DNA of 7,498 nt from an uncultured Clostridium sp. (GCA_900547035.1 URFM01000086.1:1-7498), one strand, 5' to 3'. Shown: positions 1 to 6,374, counted from the first letter of the stretch. Numbers and translations: made by a program. Notes: a model not told the origin generated them from the sequence alone.

Positions 1-40
1 TTTCAGATTCATGGTACTGTTATCAATTCAGATACTGTTC

Positions 41-55
41 CGTGAATAATTTAGG
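41..55 (+). repeat. Left copy of a short repeat that recurs inverted at the right edge
   Basis: The 15-mer CGTGAATAATTTAGG matches 14 of 15 bases with the reverse complement of positions 7448-7462. Two further blocks upstream, TTTCAG at 1-6 and ATTCATGG near 7-14, have counterparts in the same order in the reverse complement of the right-edge copy (TTTCAG, then ATTCGTGG), though with different spacing. This looks like a diverged member of an interspersed intergenic repeat or the remains of an element end. No transposase is visible beside it. A 14 of 15 match alone could arise by chance in a window this size, so the supporting blocks matter. Confidence 0.4.
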
Positions 56-163
56 ATGAGCATTCTGAAAGGAAAAAAGTATTGGAATTGGCTACTAAAT
101 GAGCTCTTCAGAAGCAACAGAAACAGCTAAAATGTATGACCCGGGCTACAGCATATCTCAGAT

Positions 164-199
164 AAAGAAAAATATAAGACCGGCGTGACGAACCGGTCT
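164..199 (-). terminator. Intrinsic terminator of mgsA
   Basis: Read on the minus strand, a perfect 7-bp stem (AGACCGG at 193-199 on that strand, pairing with CCGGTCT at 177-183) encloses a 9-base loop and is followed directly by a U-rich tract (TATATTTTTC). It begins 24 bases after the mgsA stop codon. On the plus strand the same stem is not followed by a T run, so it is directional and belongs to mgsA. Confidence 0.85.
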
Positions 200-222
200 C
201 ATTTCGTGGTTCAGGCAGGTAC

Positions 223-693
223 CTACAGTGTTTCTGCCCGATCTGCAATATGCTGTTTGAAATTGATCACTTCATGCTTGTAATCACGATTCATATAACA
301 GGATGTAATCATAAAATCCGCAGTGGATTTATTGACGGCCATTGGAATATCGTAGACCTGGGAAATCCTCATCAGGGCTTTTACATCTGGATCATGAGGC
401 TGCGCTGTCAGCGGATCCGAAAAGAAAATCACGAAGTCAATGACACCCTCCACAATCTTAGCACCGATCTGTTGGTCTCCACCTAATGGGCCGCTGTTAT
501 AACCTTTTACTGTAAGTCCAGTCTGATCCGTGATCATGCGGGACGTTGTACCTGTTCCGTAAAGATTATGCTTCTCCAGCTTAGTTTTGTGTTCTTTACA
601 CCATGCAATCAGTTTCTGTTTTTCGTTGTCATGAGCAATCAGGGCAATATTCTTTTTCTGGCCGATTGTAAAGGTAATGTATTCTTGAGACAT
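223..693 (-). CDS. mgsA: Methylglyoxal synthase
   Basis: This 156-residue cytosolic enzyme converts dihydroxyacetone phosphate to methylglyoxal and inorganic phosphate, the first step of the glycolytic bypass. The whole family pattern is visible: ALIAHDNEK (residues 17-25), GTGTTS (46-51), SGPLGGDQQIG (67-77), DPLTAQPHDPDVKAL (93-107) and NKSTADF near 139-145. Asp73, His100 and Asp103 align with the catalytic Asp71, His98 and Asp101 of the E. coli enzyme, a constant offset of two. Length is typical. I chose the ATG at 691-693 because AAGGGGG lies 8 bases before it; the frame stays open to 747, but that start would add 18 atypical residues and has no ribosome site. The gene has its own terminator and a divergent promoter candidate. 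It is visibly more AT-rich than the operon next door. Family members are inhibited by phosphate (established for E. coli); this cannot be judged here. Confidence 0.97.
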   Translation of the reverse strand: MSQEYITFTIGQKKNIALIAHDNEKQKLIAWCKEHKTKLEKHNLYGTGTTSRMITDQTGLTVKGYNSGPLGGDQQIGAKIVEGVIDFVIFFSDPLTAQPHDPDVKALMRISQVYDIPMAVNKSTADFMITSCYMNRDYKHEVINFKQHIADRAETL

Positions 694-800
694 GAAAAAA
701 TCCCCCTTATCTAAGTATGGAAAGTGCAGATAGATACAACTTATCACAGAATGGTTTATTACACAAGTACAAAAATATCAAACTGAAGATTAGAACTCAA

Positions 801-828
801 ATTATTAGAATTTCCCCAGAACAGTCAA
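801..828 (-). promoter_or_regulatory. Candidate sigma-A promoter of mgsA
   Basis: On the minus strand TTGACT (823-828; 5 of 6 to consensus) and AATAAT (801-806; 5 of 6) are separated by 16 bases. Transcription would start near 794 and leave a leader of about 100 bases before the mgsA ATG. The -35 box falls inside one arm of a perfect inverted repeat (822-864), so a protein bound there would affect this promoter. The spacer is one base short of the optimum. Confidence 0.5.
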
Positions 829-864
829 AATCAGAAGATTTCTCCGAATATTTGATTTTGACTG
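822..864. repeat. Perfect 12-bp inverted repeat over the mgsA -35 region
   Basis: CAGTCAAAATCA (822-833) and TGATTTTGACTG (853-864) are exact reverse complements separated by 19 bases. Neither side is followed by a clean T run, so it is a poor terminator. The arm at 822-833 contains the -35 box of the mgsA promoter candidate. The likeliest reading is an operator or activator site with two half-sites about three helical turns apart; a structured RNA is less likely because the arm would lie upstream of the start site. Confidence 0.5.
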
Positions 865-932
865 CAGTATAAGAATCGAATCCTTAATCCAATCTTTTCC
901 GAACTCTCACATCGAAGAAAATCCGTATTCAT

Positions 933-958
933 TATCATCGTACTCGATGCTGATGATA
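933..958. repeat. 7-bp inverted repeat in the mgsA/ABC operon intergenic region
   Basis: TATCATC (933-939) pairs with GATGATA (952-958) across 12 bases, with a possible additional G-T pair inside. No T run follows. It could be chance in this AT-rich spacer. It lies within a stretch whose minus-strand reading resembles a decayed coding sequence. Confidence 0.25.
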
Positions 959-1030
959 TGGTGTTTTGTGGAAATAATCTATTGCCCGTTCCCTAATCTT
1001 AACATTCCACTAAAATCAAAAATTCCAAAC

Positions 1031-1044
1031 TACCAAATTTGGTA
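1031..1044. promoter_or_regulatory. Perfect 14-bp palindrome, candidate operator
   Basis: TACCAAATTTGGTA is a perfect, gapless palindrome about 110 bp upstream of the TATAAT box of the ABC operon and about 340 bp upstream of the mgsA start codon. Its symmetry and size fit a homodimeric regulator site. No regulator gene is in the window and I do not recognise the site as that of a known factor. It lacks the central CG of LacI/CcpA-type operators. Confidence 0.45.
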
Positions 1045-1056
1045 TTTTTCTTAAAA

Positions 1057-1071
1057 TTAACATATTTAACA
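1057..1071 (+). promoter_or_regulatory. TTAACA direct repeat, possible PhoP-type box
   Basis: TTAACA occurs at 1057-1062 and again at 1066-1071, three bases apart, and once more at 999-1004. B. subtilis PhoP binds TT(A/C/T)ACA-like direct repeats with spacers of about 5 plus or minus 2 bases, so the pair fits loosely. It sits just upstream of a weak promoter-like pair (TTGCAT 1077-1082, TTAAAA 1100-1105, 17-base spacer). The region is very AT-rich, so a chance match is quite possible. Confidence 0.2.
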
Positions 1072-1122
1072 ATTATTTGCATTTTTCCTAGTTTCTTGTT
1101 TAAAAACTTACAATGTTTTTAC

Positions 1123-1179
1123 TGTTTCATGATAGATGTCAAGGCCATACAACACTATAATCGGAAACTGTGAAACACA
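1123..1179 (+). promoter_or_regulatory. Promoter region of the ABC operon with repeated GAAAC motifs
   Basis: A perfect TATAAT at 1156-1161 predicts a start near 1168 and a leader of about 54 bases. No good -35 hexamer lies 16-18 bases upstream (TAGATG at 1133-1138 is poor), which suggests activator dependence. TGTTTCA at 1123-1129 and TGAAACA at 1171-1177 form an inverted pair that brackets the -10 box, and GAAAC is repeated at 1164-1168 and 1172-1176. TGTGAAACACA at 1169-1179 is itself an interrupted palindrome over the expected start site. These are good operator candidates. An alternative upstream promoter near 1077-1105 is weaker. Confidence 0.5.
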
Positions 1180-1221
1180 TAACCAATTCTATTGCCAGAC
1201 TAACACGAGGAGAAAAACATT

Positions 1222-2601
1222 ATGAAAAAAAATCTAAAATGTCTCACAGCACTTTGCATGGCAGGTGCCATGATCTCTCTGACCGGATGCGGTTCATCCA
1301 GTCAGTCTACTTCCGCAGATACCACAGCAGGTTCCGCCTCTTCCGAAGCCACCACTTCCGCCGAGAGCACCGCTTCCGGCAATGGTTCCAAAACCGTTAT
1401 CGAGTACTGGCACTGTAATGCAGAGAACCAGGGCGGACTGACCGTAGATGAACTGGTAAAAAACTTTAATGAGAACAATGACCACATTGAAGTTGTTGCT
1501 AAATATAACCCGGATATGTATAAGGGACTGATGCAGAACCTGCAGGCTGAAGCCGCTACCGGCAATACCCCGGCACTGGTTCAGATCGGCTGGGCTTTCC
1601 TGGATTATTTTTCCAACAACTTTTCCTACACCTCCCCACAGGAGATCATCGACCAGTATGATGCTTCTGACAAAACCTTCCTGACCGACAATTTCCTGCC
1701 AAACGTCCTGGATCTGGCGGTAAACAGTGATGGCGTACAGGTCGGAATACCGTATTCTTTAAGCAGCCCGGTTCTCTACATCAACCGCGATCTGCTGAAG
1801 GAAGCAGGACTTTCCGAAGAGGGACCGAAAACCTGGGAAGAGGTTGATTCCTTTGCCAGAACTGTTCAGGAAAAGACCGGAAAATATGGTTTCTATATGC
1901 AGGAGCCGGCAGACTTCTGGGCACAGCAGGGACTCATCGAGAGCAATAACACTTCCATGCTGACCAAGACCGCAGATGGCAAGATCCAGGCAAGCTTCGC
2001 AAGCCCGGAAGGCATTCAGGCTATGCAGATGGTTGCTGACCTCATCAAGGACGGAGCCGCTCTCCATGTTTCCTGGGATGAAGGCTGCCAGAGCTTCATT
2101 GATGGCAACTGCGCAATGCTCTACACCACCATTGCCCGTCGCGCATCCGTTCAGAAGAGCGCGCAGTTCGATGTCGCTACCGTAAAATCCCCGACCTGGG
2201 GCAGCAGCCCGCGTAAAGTTCCGGCAGGCGGATGCTTCTTAGCTATCACCGCACAGACCGATGAGCAGAAGGAAGCCGCATGGGAGTTTGAGAAATACCT
2301 GTACAGCGTGGAATCCATGGCTGCATGGACCATCGGAACCGGTTATGTACCGCCAAGAAAGGACGTTGCAGACGCAGAGAACGGACTGAAATCCTTCCTG
2401 GCTGAAAATGAGATGATGAAGGCTGCCATTGAGCAGATGGACGGCGTGGTTTCCTGGACATCCTTCCCGGGTGATGCAGGTCTTCAGGCTGAGCAGATGC
2501 TCCTGGATATGAGAGATCAGATCTTCGGTGGACAGGTAACTGCCGAGGAGGGTATGACTTCCACCCAGGATGCCATCAATGCCCTGTTAGACGCACAGTA
2601 A
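1222..2601 (+). CDS. ABC transporter solute-binding lipoprotein, family 1 (UgpB-like)
   Basis: This 459-residue protein is the extracellular, membrane-anchored receptor that delivers substrate to the importer encoded next to it. Residues 1-22 form a lipoprotein signal: MKK, a hydrophobic core, then the lipobox LTGC, with Cys23 as the lipidated residue. A Ser/Thr/Ala-rich linker (about 24-57) tethers the binding domain, which starts with the typical VIEYWHC strand. Family features include NFNENNDHIEVV, the GIPYSLSSPVLYINRDLLKEAG segment (written here in part: GIPYSLSSPVLYINRD), TWEEV, PAGGCFLAI and a late GTGYVPPR. The last motif recalls the 'TGY-P' region of UgpB-type proteins. Length is normal for CUT1 binding proteins. 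GAGGAG at 1207-1212 lies 9 bases before the ATG. It heads a six-gene operon and is separated from the first permease gene by a hairpin. The substrate cannot be read from sequence; a glycerol-phosphate-like or sugar substrate is an inference. Confidence 0.93.
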   Translation: MKKNLKCLTALCMAGAMISLTGCGSSSQSTSADTTAGSASSEATTSAESTASGNGSKTVIEYWHCNAENQGGLTVDELVKNFNENNDHIEVVAKYNPDMYKGLMQNLQAEAATGNTPALVQIGWAFLDYFSNNFSYTSPQEIIDQYDASDKTFLTDNFLPNVLDLAVNSDGVQVGIPYSLSSPVLYINRDLLKEAGLSEEGPKTWEEVDSFARTVQEKTGKYGFYMQEPADFWAQQGLIESNNTSMLTKTADGKIQASFASPEGIQAMQMVADLIKDGAALHVSWDEGCQSFIDGNCAMLYTTIARRASVQKSAQFDVATVKSPTWGSSPRKVPAGGCFLAITAQTDEQKEAAWEFEKYLYSVESMAAWTIGTGYVPPRKDVADAENGLKSFLAENEMMKAAIEQMDGVVSWTSFPGDAGLQAEQMLLDMRDQIFGGQVTAEEGMTSTQDAINALLDAQ

Positions 2602-2618
2602 GCTGACATTCCAGATGC

Positions 2619-2660
2619 AGATCGGTACTTTCCCTTTTGCTCACGGGAAGGTACCGGTTT
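2619..2660 (+). terminator. Intercistronic hairpin, probable partial terminator or mRNA stabiliser
   Basis: A 12-bp stem with one G-U pair (2623-2634 with 2645-2656) encloses a 10-base loop and can extend by four weaker pairs to 2619/2660. A short TTTT tract overlaps the base of the 3' arm. It lies in the 83-bp gap between the binding-protein stop and the first permease start. Hairpins in this place are common in ABC importer operons, where they let the binding protein be made in excess. The T tract is too short for full termination. Confidence 0.65.
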
Positions 2661-2672
2661 TCCTGAATTTAC

Positions 2673-2687
2673 GGAGGTAATCACTTG
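2673..2687 (+). promoter_or_regulatory. Ribosome binding site that fixes a TTG start
   Basis: GGAGG at 2673-2677 is followed after 7 bases by TTG at 2685-2687, in frame with the permease. There is no in-frame ATG nearby; the ATG at 2691 is in another frame. The first permease therefore most likely starts with TTG. Confidence 0.85.
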
Positions 2688-3575
2688 AATAATGAAACAA
2701 AAAAACAAACGATTCTGGGATATCTGTTTCTGATCCCGTCCCTAGCCGTGTTCGCAGTCTTTATGTTTTACCCACTCCTTTATACCTTTTACTTAAGCTT
2801 TTTTGAGTGGAACATGGTAAAGCCTGTCAAAAAGTTTGTCGGTCTGAACAACTACATTGCCGTATTTCGAGATCCGAATACCTTTAAGATTCTGGGCAAT
2901 ACCCTTGCTTACATTCTGGTTCTGCTGGTCCTGAACTTTGTGCTGCCCTATATTCTCTCCTTTATCCTCTCCGCCGTGATCCGGCATGGAAAGAGTTTTT
3001 ACAAGGCTGTGTTCTTCCTTCCCAGCGTCATCTCCCTGGTGGTCGGCTCCATCCTCTATACCTGGATCTTAAACCCGATTTCCGGACCGGTGGCCATCAT
3101 TCTCGGTAAATTCGGTATCCAGATGCCCTTCTGGTCCAAAACCGACGGATGGGTCATTGCCGTGCTCTGCATCATTACCACCTGGAAGACCTTCGGCTAC
3201 AACTTCATCAATATTTTAGCCGGTGTCTCCGGCGTATCCCAGGAAGTTATTGAGGCCGCACGGCTGGATCAGGTCCCCATGTGGAAAATCTTTCTGGACA
3301 TCATTGTGCCAATGAGCTCCGCTACCGGAATTTACGTGTTCATCACCACCATTGTCCAGGGACTCCAGTATGTGTTCACCCCCATCAAGGTCATTACCCA
3401 GGGCGGACCGAACTACGCCAGTTCCAACCTGATCTACGCTTCCTACCACGAGGCCTTTACCTTGTACCGGACCGGCACCTCATCGGCCATTTCCATTCTG
3501 ACCATGCTGCTGTTCATTGTCCTTTTACTTCTGGAATTTAAATTTGTGGAGAAGGGAGTCTACTATGAAAACTAA
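2685..3575 (+). CDS. CUT1 ABC transporter permease 1 (MalF/UgpA type)
   Basis: This 296-residue integral membrane protein is one of the two transmembrane subunits of the importer. About six hydrophobic segments are visible, near residues 11-37, 72-98, 107-129, 155-178, 212-232 and 268-286. The cytoplasmic coupling loop (EAA loop) is E190-A-A-R-L-D195 followed by FLDIIVP ending at Pro209; the usual Gly after the Asp is Gln here. Also typical are the N-terminal FLIPSL and YPLLYTFYLSF, and ITQGGP at 237-242. Start is TTG with a strong ribosome site. The 3' end overlaps the next permease gene by 11 bp, so the two are probably translationally coupled. UgpA versus MalF-like specificity is not decided by sequence alone. 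Confidence 0.94.
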   Translation: MNNETKKQTILGYLFLIPSLAVFAVFMFYPLLYTFYLSFFEWNMVKPVKKFVGLNNYIAVFRDPNTFKILGNTLAYILVLLVLNFVLPYILSFILSAVIRHGKSFYKAVFFLPSVISLVVGSILYTWILNPISGPVAIILGKFGIQMPFWSKTDGWVIAVLCIITTWKTFGYNFINILAGVSGVSQEVIEAARLDQVPMWKIFLDIIVPMSSATGIYVFITTIVQGLQYVFTPIKVITQGGPNYASSNLIYASYHEAFTLYRTGTSSAISILTMLLFIVLLLLEFKFVEKGVYYEN

Positions 3576-4392
3576 CAATCATTCGGAAATTGGCTGGCAC
3601 ATGATCCTGGGCGCCATCGTCTTCCTCATGCTGGTTCCCATCGTGTTCGCTCTGTCCAACTCCTTCAAGACTCTGCAGGACGCATTTAATACCATTTTTG
3701 AGATCATTCCGTCTCACCCGACTCTGGAAAACTACCGGCATGTATTTGAAAAACTGCCATTTGTCCAGATAACCTTAAATACATTTCTGATCGCGGCATC
3801 CGTTACCATCTTCAAAACCATTACCAGCCTGTTTGCCGCCTATTCCTTTGTCTATTTTGATTACAAAGGAAAACAGTTTTTCTACTTTATCATGCTGAGT
3901 ACCATGTTTATTCCGTTCACCGTGACCATGATTCCAAACTACCTGATGATTTCAAAACTCGGTCTGCGGGATTGCATCTGGGGCGTGGCACTTCCGCAGT
4001 TTGCGGATGTTTTAGGTATCTTCCTGCTGCGCCAGGCCATGCGCGGAATCCCGAAGGCCCTCATTGAGGCTGCGCGGATGGAAGGCATCGGCAGCCTCAA
4101 GATCATGCGAGATATCATCCTGCCGCTGGTACGCCCGTCCATTCTCACGACCGGGATCATTTTCTTTATCAATTCCTGGAACGAGTATGTATGGCCGGTG
4201 CTCATCTTAAAGAGCAAGGAAAACTACACGCTTTCCCTGGCGCTCCAGATGTACATCAGCGCTGAGGGCGGCACCGAATTTACCATTGCCATGGCCGTAT
4301 CCGTCATCACCATGATCATTCCGCTGGCTCTGTATCTTATTTTCCAGCGCTATATCATCAACACCTTTGCCGCATCCGGCGTAAAAGGTTAA
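3565..4392 (+). CDS. CUT1 ABC transporter permease 2 (MalG/UgpE type)
   Basis: This 275-residue membrane protein is the second transmembrane subunit. Hydrophobic segments lie near 11-31, 70-96, 104-125, 139-157, 190-210 and 240-262. The EAA loop is canonical: E168-A-A-R-M-E-G174, ending DIILP at Pro187. The NSWNEYVWPVLIL segment (203-215) is a hallmark of MalG/UgpE-type permeases. I chose the ATG at 3565, preceded by AGGGAG (3553-3558) at a 6-base distance. The frame is open upstream to 3517, but those 16 codons lie within the preceding gene and have no ribosome site. The start overlaps the end of permease 1 by 11 bp. The stop is 16 bp before the ATPase gene. Confidence 0.95.
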   Translation: MKTNNHSEIGWHMILGAIVFLMLVPIVFALSNSFKTLQDAFNTIFEIIPSHPTLENYRHVFEKLPFVQITLNTFLIAASVTIFKTITSLFAAYSFVYFDYKGKQFFYFIMLSTMFIPFTVTMIPNYLMISKLGLRDCIWGVALPQFADVLGIFLLRQAMRGIPKALIEAARMEGIGSLKIMRDIILPLVRPSILTTGIIFFINSWNEYVWPVLILKSKENYTLSLALQMYISAEGGTEFTIAMAVSVITMIIPLALYLIFQRYIINTFAASGVKG

Positions 4393-4408
4393 TCTGTCAG
4401 GAGGACTT

Positions 4409-5608
4409 ATGAATAATATCGTTTTTGAACACGTCGTAAAAGCATACGGAAAAAATGTGATCGTCAATGATCTGAATATGGAAATCCGGGAGGGGGAGCG
4501 GCTGATTCTGCTGGGCCCGTCCGGCTGCGGAAAATCCACCACCCTGCGCATGATCGCCGGTCTGGAGGATATCACCTCCGGCTCCCTGCATATGCGAGGC
4601 CAGGTAGTCAACAATGTTGCCTGCGGAGACCGCGGCGTATCCATGGTATTCCAGAACTACGCCCTTTTCCCGCATATGACTGTAAAAAATAACATCATCT
4701 ACGGTCTGAAAGCCCACAAAATGGAAGCGGCTGAGATTAACCGCCGCCTGGAGGAAGTACTGGAAATACTGCAGCTGAAAGGTCTGGAGGACCGCAAGCC
4801 GAAGGATCTTTCCGGTGGACAGCGCCAGCGTGTTGCCCTGGCCCGCGCCGTCGTAAAACGCTCTGACTACTTTCTTCTGGATGAACCGCTTTCCAACCTG
4901 GATGCACAGCTCCGCCTGCGTGCGCGAAAAGAACTGGTCAAGATCCACGAGATGTACCGTCCGACCATGGTTTATGTCACTCATGACCAGATTGAGGCCA
5001 TGACCGTGGGACAGCGTGTTGCCATCATGTATCGCGGAAATATGGAAATGCTGGACACGCCAAGCCATGTATACAATATGCCGGCAAGTATTTTCTGTGC
5101 CCGATTCATTGGCTCTCCGTCCATGAACATCATCTCCTGCCAGTATGAAAACGGCAATCTCTCCATCGGAGACCAGATGATCAGACTGGCTCCGATGTGG
5201 CGTCCGATCGCAGATGCCTGTCCATCCGGAAAATACTGCGTTGGCATCCGCCCAGAACATATAGTCTTAAGCAGCCGTCCAACGGAAACTTCCATCTGCG
5301 GAACCGTAAAATACGTGGAGGACTATGGAAACCGCTACGGCGTTTATATTGATGTCAAGGGTGAAAAGAGTGAGTTGATTGCCATCTGCAATGACTCGGT
5401 CCCGCGCCCAGGCGAAAACATTTTCATGAATATTGATTTCCGCAAACTGCATCTGTTTGATGCCCAGAGCGAGAAGTCCCTTGGATATCCAGAAGAAATT
5501 CGCCGTCTGAACGCAGCCCTGGATTTTTCCATGCCGGATGCCCAGAATAAAAACCAGAAAACAGGAGGTAAATATCATGAATCTTTTGGTCAGTACCAAT
5601 GTGTATAA
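4409..5608 (+). CDS. ABC transporter ATP-binding protein (MalK/UgpC type)
   Basis: This 399-residue cytosolic ATPase powers the importer. The nucleotide-binding domain shows Walker A GPSGCGKST (36-44), the Q-loop Gln82 in VFQNYALFPHM, signature LSGGQ (134-138), Walker B YFLLDEP with Glu159, D-loop SNLD (162-165) and switch His192 in VTHDQIEAMT. FIGSPSMNI (233-241) leads into the C-terminal OB/TOBE-type regulatory domain, with GIRPEH (279-284) and a second repeat to about 352. AGGAGG at 4399-4404 precedes the ATG by 4 bases. The last 40 or so residues lack family character. The coding sequence runs through the ribosome site of the next gene and overlaps it by 32 bp. The gene being inside the operon means this importer has a dedicated ATPase, unlike the many Gram-positive sugar systems that share MsmX. 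Confidence 0.97.
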   Translation: MNNIVFEHVVKAYGKNVIVNDLNMEIREGERLILLGPSGCGKSTTLRMIAGLEDITSGSLHMRGQVVNNVACGDRGVSMVFQNYALFPHMTVKNNIIYGLKAHKMEAAEINRRLEEVLEILQLKGLEDRKPKDLSGGQRQRVALARAVVKRSDYFLLDEPLSNLDAQLRLRARKELVKIHEMYRPTMVYVTHDQIEAMTVGQRVAIMYRGNMEMLDTPSHVYNMPASIFCARFIGSPSMNIISCQYENGNLSIGDQMIRLAPMWRPIADACPSGKYCVGIRPEHIVLSSRPTETSICGTVKYVEDYGNRYGVYIDVKGEKSELIAICNDSVPRPGENIFMNIDFRKLHLFDAQSEKSLGYPEEIRRLNAALDFSMPDAQNKNQKTGGKYHESFGQYQCV

Positions 5609-6371
5609 ACCGGGTCAGCTTGCCCGGGTCATCCCGCATTTACATGCCTTCCGTGGTCAGATTGGCGTCGAGCTGTTCCCTATGTTTGACGCAGACTGCT
5701 ATGAGGAAGAGCTTCTTCATTGCCTGCCGGAGTTTGAAGGAATCCTAGTTAGTTTTCATGGCCCGTACTATGAAACCGAGCACAGCGCAGCCCCCGGCAC
5801 CCCGGAATATGCGCACTCCATGAACCTGATCCGCCAAACCCTGCCTTACTGTGTGCGCCTTCGAAGCCAGTATCTGGTCTTTCATCACAACAACATCCCG
5901 GTGACGGAAGAACGCCGGGAAGAGATGATCCGTGTTTCCAGAGAAAACTACAGGGAAATTGCGGAGCTGTTCAAGCCGCACCAGATCCCGGTGGTGGTGG
6001 AGAATGCCGGTGTCCTGGACCGCGGCAACATGCTGTTTGACCAGGATGCGTTTATCCAGCTCTGCAGGGAAGAGCATTATCCCGTGCTGATCGACATTGG
6101 CCATGCTTACGCCAACGGCTGGGACCTGGCACAGACCATGGAAGCGTTAAAGGATCAGATCGTGGCTTACCATCTTCACAACAACGACGGTGTTCACGAC
6201 AGCCATCAGCGGATTTTCCACGGGACCCTGGATTTTCCCCTGTTTCTGTCTGATTATCAGAGACTGACTCCAAACGCAGATCTGGTTCTGGAATACAGCC
6301 CGGATGTGGCAGATGATGAATCCGGAATCCAAGAAGACATTTCCTGGCTTCTGGAGCAGATCCGGAGGTAG
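5577..6371 (+). CDS. Sugar phosphate isomerase/epimerase-like TIM-barrel protein
   Basis: This 264-residue protein resembles the xylose-isomerase-like/AP-endonuclease-2 TIM-barrel superfamily, whose members use divalent metal ions to isomerise, epimerise or cleave sugars, polyols and related acids. Strand-end residues fit metal or substrate ligands of the fold: Glu32 (GVELF), His61 (VSFHGPYY), His103/His104 (LVFHHNN), Glu142 (VVVENAG), Asp173 and His176 (IDIGHAY), His199/His201 (YHLHNNDG), His210 (DSHQ) and Glu239 (LVLEYSP). The start is ATG 5577 because AGGAGG (5563-5568) is 8 bases before it; the ATG at 5538 lacks such a site. It overlaps the ATPase gene by 32 bp and is followed after 3 bp by the phosphatase gene. 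Reaction and substrate are unknown. A phosphodiesterase or lyase role is possible in this superfamily but it lacks the GlpQ-type HRG motif. Confidence 0.85.
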   Translation: MNLLVSTNVYKPGQLARVIPHLHAFRGQIGVELFPMFDADCYEEELLHCLPEFEGILVSFHGPYYETEHSAAPGTPEYAHSMNLIRQTLPYCVRLRSQYLVFHHNNIPVTEERREEMIRVSRENYREIAELFKPHQIPVVVENAGVLDRGNMLFDQDAFIQLCREEHYPVLIDIGHAYANGWDLAQTMEALKDQIVAYHLHNNDGVHDSHQRIFHGTLDFPLFLSDYQRLTPNADLVLEYSPDVADDESGIQEDISWLLEQIRR

Positions 6372-6374
6372 CTT

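Noticed and set aside
99..188. 29-codon frame starting ATG at 99
   Set aside because: No ribosome binding site, an in-frame stop directly upstream, and it ends in the mgsA terminator.
250..486. 78-codon plus-strand frame opposite mgsA
   Set aside because: Opposite a clear mgsA, no ribosome site, no recognisable protein.
694..747. Longer start for mgsA at 747
   Set aside because: It adds 18 residues not found in the family, and the AAGGGGG ribosome site serves the ATG at 691-693.
748..1221. CcpA cre site or LacI operator with a central CG upstream of the operon
   Set aside because: I looked for the TGNAANCGNTNNCA pattern and found no good match; the palindromes present have AT centres.
1170..1418. 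82-codon plus-strand frame beginning before the binding-protein gene
   Set aside because: Out-of-frame with the lipoprotein gene, begins at the expected transcription start, and is rich in Arg/His as out-of-frame readings often are.
4207..4644. 145-codon minus-strand frame across the permease 2/ATPase junction
   Set aside because: Antisense shadow across two well-supported genes and their ribosome site, with no domain features.
4397..5260. 287-codon open frame on the minus strand opposite the ATPase gene
   Set aside because: It lies wholly opposite a gene with every ATPase motif, has no recognisable domain, and overlaps both permease end and ATPase; it is a by-product of codon bias.
5745..6104. 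119-codon minus-strand frame within the TIM-barrel gene
   Set aside because: Antisense shadow with no ribosome site or family resemblance.
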